Origin: Methanolobus sp.
Lineage (GTDB): Archaea; Halobacteriota; Methanosarcinia; Methanosarcinales; Methanosarcinaceae
Length of the DNA stretch: 56,795 bases
Reading direction: 5' to 3'
Assembly: GCA_030154025.1 (NCBI GenBank)
Contig: JASKKT010000009.1
Coordinates: 1-56,795, forward strand
The notes under the pieces are model-generated. The model worked only from the letters and a program-made list of their open reading frames with translations. It was not told the origin of the DNA and did no database searches. Positions within the stretch are counted from its first letter, which is position 1. Each line of letters opens with the position of its first letter. This document shows, piece after piece, positions 51,784 through 56,795 of the stretch. A program made the translations under genes and the position numbers.

Positions 51784-52374
51784 GTGAGCAGGTGTTTCCA
51801 TATAAAGGACGAGATCCGTATTCTTGGGATAGACGACTCGGCGCTTATAGGAGAAAGGATACTCATCGTAGGGGCATTCTTCAGGGGAGGTATGTGGCTG
51901 GACGGGGTGATGAGCTCTTACCTGACCCGGGATGGCATGGATGCCACAGATCGTATTATGTCCATGATAAGATCCAGCAAGCATTTTCCTCAGGTGCGTA
52001 TCATAATGCTGGATGGCCTAACCTATGGGGGCTTCAATCCCGTGGATATCGTCCGGCTGCATGAGGGAACAGGTATACCTGTTGTAGTGCTCATGAGAAA
52101 ATATCCTGATCTTGAAATGATAAGGAAGGCTCTCTGTCATCTTCCTCAGGGAGATGAAAGGATGGCTATATTCAAAGGGGCGGGGGAGATAGTTGAAGTA
52201 AGGACTGCTGACCCGCTGACCCCAGTCTACATTCAGTGTTCAGGCATTGGTTTCAGGGAAGCTGCAAAAATCGTGAGACTCAGTTCCACAAGGAGCAACA
52301 TACCCGAACCCCTGCGTGTTGCTCATCTCATTGCAACCGGGATAGTACTGGGAGAGTCAAGAGGAAAGGCATAA
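51784..52374 (+). CDS. DUF99 family protein (endonuclease V-like fold)
   Basis: 196 residues. FHIKDEIRILGIDDSALIGER, IIMLDGLTYGGFNPVDI and RSNIPEPLRVAHLIATGIVLGESRG are the DUF99 blocks; conserved Asp residues (IDDS, MLDG) resemble the catalytic acids of endonuclease V/RNase H folds. Role unknown, nucleic-acid repair or processing suspected. Start is GTG 51784; no good Shine-Dalgarno, so it may be leaderless. Confidence 0.82.
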   Translation: MSRCFHIKDEIRILGIDDSALIGERILIVGAFFRGGMWLDGVMSSYLTRDGMDATDRIMSMIRSSKHFPQVRIIMLDGLTYGGFNPVDIVRLHEGTGIPVVVLMRKYPDLEMIRKALCHLPQGDERMAIFKGAGEIVEVRTADPLTPVYIQCSGIGFREAAKIVRLSSTRSNIPEPLRVAHLIATGIVLGESRGKA

Positions 52375-52420
52375 GTCCTTCCATGATGCCGGTCAATGCT
52401 CTTCTTGCTTTGACAGGTAC

Positions 52421-53761
52421 TTAAATATATCTCTCAACAAGCATGACACCCTCAGCCATGAGTTCATCAGCCCTCAGTTTGGATTTTGCCTCAGCGAAGA
52501 CCCTTATGATCGGCTCTGTCCCGGAAGGCCTTATGAGTACCCATCCATCATCGTGCCAGATTTTGACGCCGTCAATTGTATCAGCTTTCTGGCATCCGAG
52601 GAAGATATCCTCCTTGACTCTGTGCATGGTCAGGTCGAGATTCTGGCATCTGATCTTTGTTTTTGAATTATAATACACAGGAACGCTGGCGGAAAGCTCG
52701 GACAGTTTCTGGCCGCTGGCTATTATCTCAAGGAACTTGGCGCATGCCATGGCCCCGTCACGACAGTACTGATGCTCCGGGAAGATAAGTCCTCCGTTAC
52801 CCTCGCCTCCAAAGACAGCACCAATGTCCATCATCTTTCGGGCCACATGTATCGATCCCACTGCAGTCCACACAAGTTCGACCCCTGCCTCCCTGGCAAT
52901 ATCCACCATCCTGGATGACGAGCTGACAGGTGTGACGATCGGCCCTTTTTTCCTATCCAGTACATACTTTGCCATCATAGCAAGCAGTACGTCCTCGGGG
53001 ATGAAATTACCCTCCTCGTCAATGAAAACCGCCCTGTCCGCGTCACCGTCCTGGGCCACACCCATCACGGAGCCTGTCCTCTTGACAAGGTCTATTATCT
53101 CCGTAAGTGCATCAGGGGTAGGTTCCGGGTTCCTCCAGGGGAATGTGCCGTCCACCTGTGCATTCAGGGTCAGTATCTCGCATCCCAGTTCCTTCAGCAG
53201 GAAAGGCAGCGTGGCTGAGCCCGCTCCACAGCCGGTATCAACAACAACCTTGAACCTTTTCTCCCTGATCATGGCTGAATCTACGGAATTCACAATACCC
53301 CTGATATAATACTCGTTCGCATGCAGGTCCTTTCTCAGATCCCCCGTCCTTTCCCATCCAGCTGTAGCGAACTCCTTTGAGAAGTATATCTTCTCGACCT
53401 CTGCCTCGGCTTCCCTTGACAGCTCAGTACCGTCCTTTGCTATCAGCTTTACTCCGTTGTACTCGCGGGGATTGTGCGAGGCTGTTATCACTATGCCTGC
53501 ATCGGCGAAATTCCTCACATAATACTGGATTGACGGAGTTGGAACGATACCTATATCGATCACTGTGAGTCCTGTTGACAGGGCTCCGGCTATCGCTGCT
53601 GACATGAGCATGTCTCCTGAGGCTCTTGTATCCCTGCCTATGGCCACAATTCCCTTTGATCCCATGTATGTGCCGACACTCCTGGTAACATCCATCACAA
53701 GTTGAGGAGTAATATATTCGTTAGCGATTCCCCTTACGCCGTTTGTTCCAAAAAAAGCCAT
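52421..53761 (-). CDS. glmM: Phosphoglucosamine mutase / phosphomannomutase
   Basis: 446 residues. GTNGVRGIANEYITP (N-terminal), VITASHNPREYNGVK with the phospho-Ser, QDGDADRAVFID (metal) and WVLIRPSGTEPIIRVFAEA (phosphate site). It isomerises glucosamine- or hexose-phosphates for UDP-GlcNAc or nucleotide-sugar synthesis. Archaeal GlmM and PMM cannot be separated by eye. It is divergent from larE. Confidence 0.93.
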   Translation of the reverse strand: MAFFGTNGVRGIANEYITPQLVMDVTRSVGTYMGSKGIVAIGRDTRASGDMLMSAAIAGALSTGLTVIDIGIVPTPSIQYYVRNFADAGIVITASHNPREYNGVKLIAKDGTELSREAEAEVEKIYFSKEFATAGWERTGDLRKDLHANEYYIRGIVNSVDSAMIREKRFKVVVDTGCGAGSATLPFLLKELGCEILTLNAQVDGTFPWRNPEPTPDALTEIIDLVKRTGSVMGVAQDGDADRAVFIDEEGNFIPEDVLLAMMAKYVLDRKKGPIVTPVSSSSRMVDIAREAGVELVWTAVGSIHVARKMMDIGAVFGGEGNGGLIFPEHQYCRDGAMACAKFLEIIASGQKLSELSASVPVYYNSKTKIRCQNLDLTMHRVKEDIFLGCQKADTIDGVKIWHDDGWVLIRPSGTEPIIRVFAEAKSKLRADELMAEGVMLVERYI

Positions 53762-53866
53762 ATCCTATCTCCTGTCTTCGCATCCTGTAGTATGATATAT
53801 CAGCCCTGCACTTTATATTTTGTTAACACGATGCTATTAATAAGGGATTCCTCTATATTGAAGATT

Positions 53867-54667
53867 ATGTACGATGCAAGGACCGACCGGCTGAAAAGAG
53901 CAATAATGGACAAGGGTAGTGCCGTTGTGGCCTTTTCAGGCGGTGTCGACAGCTCGACTCTCGCCTATCTTGCCCAGGCCGCTCTGGGGAACAGGGCTGT
54001 TGCAGTCACAGTGAAGATGCTCTCCTTTCCGCAAAGGGAGCTCGATAATGCAAAACAGGTAGCCGAAGAGATTGGCATTCGGCACAGGATAGTGGAATTC
54101 GATGAATTCAATGTTCCTCTGATAACCGAGAACACCCCTGAAAGATGCTATTTCTGCAAGAAGGAGATACTGAAAATGCTCACTGCTGTAAAGGTTGAGC
54201 TTGGTTTTAGTGTGATCATGGAAGGCAGCACAGCGTCTGATACAAATGCCTACAGGCCTGGCAGAAAGGCACTTTCTGAAGCAGTTGATCTGGTTTATTC
54301 TCCATTCCTCGAACAGGGAGTGACAAAAGAGGAAGTTCGTGAGATAGCCCGCCATGCAGGTCTTTCGGTGTCTGAAAAACCTGCTTCCCCCTGCCTGGCA
54401 TCAAGGTTCCCCTACGGGAACGCGCTGACAAAAGACTCTATAAGGCGCGTGGAGGAGGCTGAGAATTTCCTGCTGGACATGGGCTTTACTGACCTGAGGG
54501 TAAGGGACCACAAGGGAATGGCCAGGATAGAGCTATATCCCTTCGACTTCCGTGAGCTCCTGCTGCACAGGGAGGAGATACTGTCCTACTTTAAGAAGAT
54601 CGGGTTTGACTATGTAACTCTTGACATTGAGGGCTTCCGCAGCGGCAGCATGGATGAGGTACTTTGA
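53867..54667 (+). CDS. larE: LarE-like ATP-dependent sulfur transferase
   Basis: 266 residues from ATG 53867 (the frame opens at 53702; ATG 53831 is also possible). PP-loop VVAFSGGVDSSTLAYLA, then ERCYFCKKEIL with CxxC and SPCLASRFPYG with a third Cys. The three-Cys arrangement resembles LarE proteins that use a [4Fe-4S] cluster to supply sulfur, rather than a single sacrificial Cys. LarE sulfurates the nickel-pincer nucleotide precursor of lactate racemase; larB and larC are not in the window. The GNAT gene overlaps its stop. Confidence 0.9.
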   Translation: MYDARTDRLKRAIMDKGSAVVAFSGGVDSSTLAYLAQAALGNRAVAVTVKMLSFPQRELDNAKQVAEEIGIRHRIVEFDEFNVPLITENTPERCYFCKKEILKMLTAVKVELGFSVIMEGSTASDTNAYRPGRKALSEAVDLVYSPFLEQGVTKEEVREIARHAGLSVSEKPASPCLASRFPYGNALTKDSIRRVEEAENFLLDMGFTDLRVRDHKGMARIELYPFDFRELLLHREEILSYFKKIGFDYVTLDIEGFRSGSMDEVL

Positions 54668-55101
54668 GCCCGGATATAAAAATACGTGAGGCTCTACCGG
54701 AAGACAGGGAATCTATCCAGGTCCTGATGTCCACATATTTCCTTGATATCGAGGGAGTGGCAATTGAAGATTTCGCTGTTGCACTCACTGGCACGAAAAT
54801 AGTAGGTGCCGGTGCAATTGTGTACGGCCGATTCCCGGAGGTCCATTCAATAGCTGTGCACCCGAACTACCGCGGGAAGGGCATAGGCTTGTCCCTGGTC
54901 CGCTATCTCCTGCTAAGGATTAAAGGCAGTAGTGATGCCGGATCCTGCGTTTATGCAAGGACCACTTCTCCCGGGTTCTTCGAGAAGCTGGGGTTCGCAG
55001 AAATGGAGCCGGCATCAAAGGCCCGGCTCTGGGAAGACTGCGCAGGATGCGACAGGTTAAATACATGCAGGCAATCTGTCATGTGTCTCAAGCTGGGTTA
55101 A
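54664..55101 (+). CDS. GNAT-family acetyltransferase with C-terminal Cys cluster
   Basis: 145 residues. VHSIAVHPNYRGKGIGLSLVRYLL is the acetyl-CoA motif (RGxGxG type) and YARTTSPGFFEKLGF the C-terminal GNAT strand. The tail has CAGCDRLNTCRQSVMC, four Cys that may bind metal, unusual for a plain GNAT. It resembles archaeal N-acetyltransferases of the ArgA/NAGS type; substrate not certain. TTG 54664 overlaps the larE stop (TTGA), so translation is coupled. Confidence 0.85.
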   Translation: MSPDIKIREALPEDRESIQVLMSTYFLDIEGVAIEDFAVALTGTKIVGAGAIVYGRFPEVHSIAVHPNYRGKGIGLSLVRYLLLRIKGSSDAGSCVYARTTSPGFFEKLGFAEMEPASKARLWEDCAGCDRLNTCRQSVMCLKLG

Positions 55102-55111
55102 TGGTGAAATA

Positions 55112-55648
55112 ATGCTGACTCTCGGAATTGTCAATACCTATGATAAGATAAAAGTGCTTGACGCACATTACAGGGCCATCGCAAGGGCTGCTCCCATATG
55201 CCATGCATTTGGATTCTCGCTTGCACTGTTTGATTTCCCTTTCAAGATGACACCCGATGAGCTGGTGGATTATGTTGCTGACAAGACCACTATCGGAGAA
55301 TCAGGAAAATACCTGCGCATGCTTCATGAAAAGCGCAAGCTCTTTGTTTTCGAGCTTCCGAAAAAAGGCTTCCAGTCCCAGTTCGGCGAGGTTGTGGTGA
55401 CGTCCTCAAAGCCGGAGGAAAAACGTGCCATTACTCCTGAAGCACTTGCTGACGAGATCCTGCGTAGCCGCTCTTTCCTGCTGCTTGTGGGACTCGGTCA
55501 CAAAGGCCTTCCAAAGAATCTCTTTGAAATAGCTCCCCTGCATCTTGATATCACCGGCAGCGGCGTTTCGCTGGAGACATGTACTGCCATAGGCTGCATA
55601 CCTGCCTATCTTATGGGTCTTGTAAGGATGAAGGCAAAAAAGCAATGA
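55112..55648 (+). CDS. DUF531 family protein
   Basis: 178 residues. LTLGIVNTYDKIKVLDAHYRAIARAAPICHAFGFSLAL and FLLLVGLGHKGLPKNLFEIAPLHLDITGSGVSLETCTAIG, the latter with a knot-like glycine-rich end as in SPOUT RNA methyltransferases, fit DUF531 of methanogens. Function unproven, RNA methylation is a guess. The coding end lies in a 12-base tandem repeat. Confidence 0.8.
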   Translation: MLTLGIVNTYDKIKVLDAHYRAIARAAPICHAFGFSLALFDFPFKMTPDELVDYVADKTTIGESGKYLRMLHEKRKLFVFELPKKGFQSQFGEVVVTSSKPEEKRAITPEALADEILRSRSFLLLVGLGHKGLPKNLFEIAPLHLDITGSGVSLETCTAIGCIPAYLMGLVRMKAKKQ

Positions 55649-55675
55649 TAAAAGCAATGATAAAAGCAGTGATAA
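55640..55675 (+). repeat. Three 12-base tandem repeats AAGCAATGATAA
   Basis: Copies at 55640-55651, 55652-55663 (identical) and 55664-55675 (one change). The DUF531 stop codon is in the first copy; each copy carries a TGA and a TAA. Likely a slippage product; no known element. Confidence 0.8.
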
Positions 55676-55745
55676 AGCTTTCCTGAAAGTTTTCATAAAC
55701 ATGCGCGGGAAAAGCTAATAAACATCCGGGCTGAAACAGAGAGAC

Positions 55746-56507
55746 ATGCGAGTGAACATCTTCTATTCGGGTGAGTTTGGGAAAAAAGTGATTGGCAATT
55801 TAGTCAATTCGGACAGGTTCTGCGTGGCCTGTGGTGACCTGTGCGATCATTGCAGGGAGCTGCGACCCGGACTTGGCAATATCATCACCGGGATCTTCGA
55901 GTTAAGGAACGACCTCCCCGATTTCGTTGAAGAGCCCATGGAATACATGCCGGAGCAGGTACCGGGTTGTGACCTTGTTCTAGCTATTGATCTCAATCCT
56001 GACCTGTTGACGGTGATCCCTCAGCTTGCAGAAAAGTCCGGTGCAAAAGGGGTCATCATCCCTGTAGACGACTCAAGGATCGTCCCGGCAGGCCTGGCAG
56101 AACAGGTCAAACAGCAACTGGAGCAAAAAGGCATTGAATGTGAATGTCCCAAGCCTTTCTGTGCCCTTGACATGACAGGAAAAAAACCTATAGACGATTT
56201 TGTCAAGCTGGGATTCGGGAAACCTGTCTTGAAAGTCGAGCTGGGCCATGCTGATGAGATATTCACCCGTGCGGAGGTCCTGAGGGATGCGCCCTGCGGC
56301 TCAACCTGGTTCGTTACAAAGAAGCTCAAGTGGTCAGATGTGAAGGATTATAAGGAAACCATATCCGGAGCTCATCATTCCTATCCCTGTACTGCAAGTA
56401 TGGAGAGGGATCCACAGATCGGTGATACTATCCTGCACGAAGCGGGTTATATCATAAGGAAAAGCGCTGAAGAAGCAATGGAGAATGCATCAAGGAAAAA
56501 TAGATAA
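55746..56507 (+). CDS. DUF166 family protein
   Basis: 253 residues. NIFYSGEFGKKVIGNLVNS, then FCVACGDLCDHCRE (CxxC-CxxC), DLVLAIDLNPDLLTVIPQLA, AKGVIIPVDD and ECPKPFCALD. The middle is alpha/beta; the Cys pairs suggest metal or iron-sulfur binding. It matches DUF166, a methanogen-enriched family of unknown function. Start is ATG 55746. Confidence 0.78.
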   Translation: MRVNIFYSGEFGKKVIGNLVNSDRFCVACGDLCDHCRELRPGLGNIITGIFELRNDLPDFVEEPMEYMPEQVPGCDLVLAIDLNPDLLTVIPQLAEKSGAKGVIIPVDDSRIVPAGLAEQVKQQLEQKGIECECPKPFCALDMTGKKPIDDFVKLGFGKPVLKVELGHADEIFTRAEVLRDAPCGSTWFVTKKLKWSDVKDYKETISGAHHSYPCTASMERDPQIGDTILHEAGYIIRKSAEEAMENASRKNR

Positions 56508-56623
56508 GAAAGGGGTGTTTTATCCCCTTCCTTTACTGGACAAGAATACCACATCCAGGATCTCAGCCATTAATAGCTGGTTTAGGTTGTAACTACTTCT
56601 GTTATCTGCGTGTCTTCTGTCGT

Positions 56624-56795
56624 CTAGACCGTGTCATTCTCAGTTTCTGTCTCATCAACTGCTTCCATATCTTCCGTCTCGTTCATGGTCTCTGTATCAT
56701 CAACGGTTTCCATGTCTTCAGTTTCGTTCATGGCCCCAGTGTCATCAACGGTTTCCATGTCTTCAGTTTCGTTCATGGCCCCAGTGTCATCAACG
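56624..56795 (-). CDS. Acidic repetitive protein, C-terminal end only
   Basis: The last ~57 codons of a minus-strand gene ending at TAG 56624. It is built of a 15-residue unit VDDTGAMNETEDMET, two full copies and one diverged copy (VDDTETMNETEDMEA) before a VDETETENDTV tail. It is very acidic, with no Lys or Arg, resembling low-complexity linkers or C-termini of secreted/S-layer-associated archaeal proteins. No family can be named from this part. Confidence 0.75.
   Translation of the reverse strand, partial: VDDTGAMNETEDMETVDDTGAMNETEDMETVDDTETMNETEDMEAVDETETENDTV
56652..56795 (-). repeat. 45-bp in-frame tandem repeats
   Basis: Units at 56697-56741 and 56742-56786 are identical; 56787-56795 begins another; 56652-56696 is a diverged copy. 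The period equals 15 codons, so copy-number change keeps the frame. Confidence 0.92.

Noticed and set aside
51790-51804. ATA 7 bases after AGGTG in the DUF99 gene as another ATH start
   Set aside because: The residues between the GTG at 51784 and that ATA (FHIK) look like part of the conserved family N-terminus, so the GTG start is kept.
56652-56795. CRISPR-like array at the window end
   Set aside because: Units are directly abutting, without spacers, and are in frame with a protein; they are coding repeats.

Overview
The window is a chromosomal segment of a methanogenic archaeon, most likely a methylotrophic member of the Methanosarcinaceae (a Methanolobus- or Methanomethylovorans-like organism; the genus is inference). 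The evidence is mer directly followed by fpoF (F420H2:methanophenazine route), a methylamine-type corrinoid protein, FprA, PAN, an archaeal MBF1, an anaerobic cbi cobalamin cluster, a c-type cytochrome with an archaeal PGF-type C-terminal anchor, and AT-rich archaeal TATA boxes in front of Shine-Dalgarno-led genes. No insertion sequence, CRISPR array, rRNA or prophage was seen. One tRNA (Cys) is present.

Layout. 0-2.2 kb: end of an FAD oxidoreductase, purC, nikR, and an ArsR-type regulator convergent with nikR. 2.2-9.0 kb: a bacteriohemerythrin relic with an internal deletion, a Ca2+-type P-ATPase, a PfkB kinase, a PAS relic, a ferredoxin:thioredoxin/disulfide reductase catalytic subunit, and an oxygen-defence pair (fprA plus a rubrerythrin-like protein). 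9.3-11.3 kb: inositol-phosphate synthase and a DUF429 gene. 11.3-15.9 kb: a one-strand redox island that reads, in transcription order, two DUF2180 zinc-ribbon proteins, an AhpD-like protein, a pentaheme cytochrome c, a 7Fe-type ferredoxin, an Isf-type flavoprotein, an FNR-like reductase and archaeoflavoprotein AfpA. 16.3-18.9 kb: mer, fpoF, nadM. 18.9-20.6 kb: a CopZ-like metallochaperone and an ArsR-ArsM fusion. 20.7-23.5 kb: a corrinoid protein, cysS with tRNA-Cys just upstream, and a small unknown gene. 23.7-28.8 kb: a two-component cluster whose first kinase has a frameshift.

28.8-33.2 kb: an AK6-type kinase and the partial trp operon trpD-F-E-G. 33.4-36.3 kb: feoB, a zinc ribbon, and a DtxR-FeoA regulator. 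36.3-42.3 kb: cobQ, divergent from cbiT-L-F-G(N)-G(C)-H-C; these supply corrinoid for the methyltransferase system. 42.4-46.8 kb: ccdA plus a thioredoxin-like lipoprotein (cytochrome c maturation, matching the cytochrome at 14 kb), a riboflavin/F420-pathway reductase, a CBS protein, Usp and an amidohydrolase. 46.9-47.7 kb: a candidate structured non-coding RNA, DUF167, and a 26-residue small protein. 47.9-56.5 kb: conserved archaeal genes (TOPRIM, DUF356, proC, MBF1, PAN, DUF99, glmM, larE, GNAT, DUF531, DUF166). The window ends in an acidic protein built from 45-bp repeats.

Most notable: (1) the redox island, which could carry electrons between cytoplasmic ferredoxin/flavoproteins and a surface cytochrome; (2) four genes whose only well-placed start after a strong Shine-Dalgarno is ATC, ATT or ATA; (3) the unannotated RNA at about 46.95-47.14 kb; (4) short repeats on the same helical face in front of cbiL and nikR. 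All functions are inferred by reading the sequence; no database search was run.
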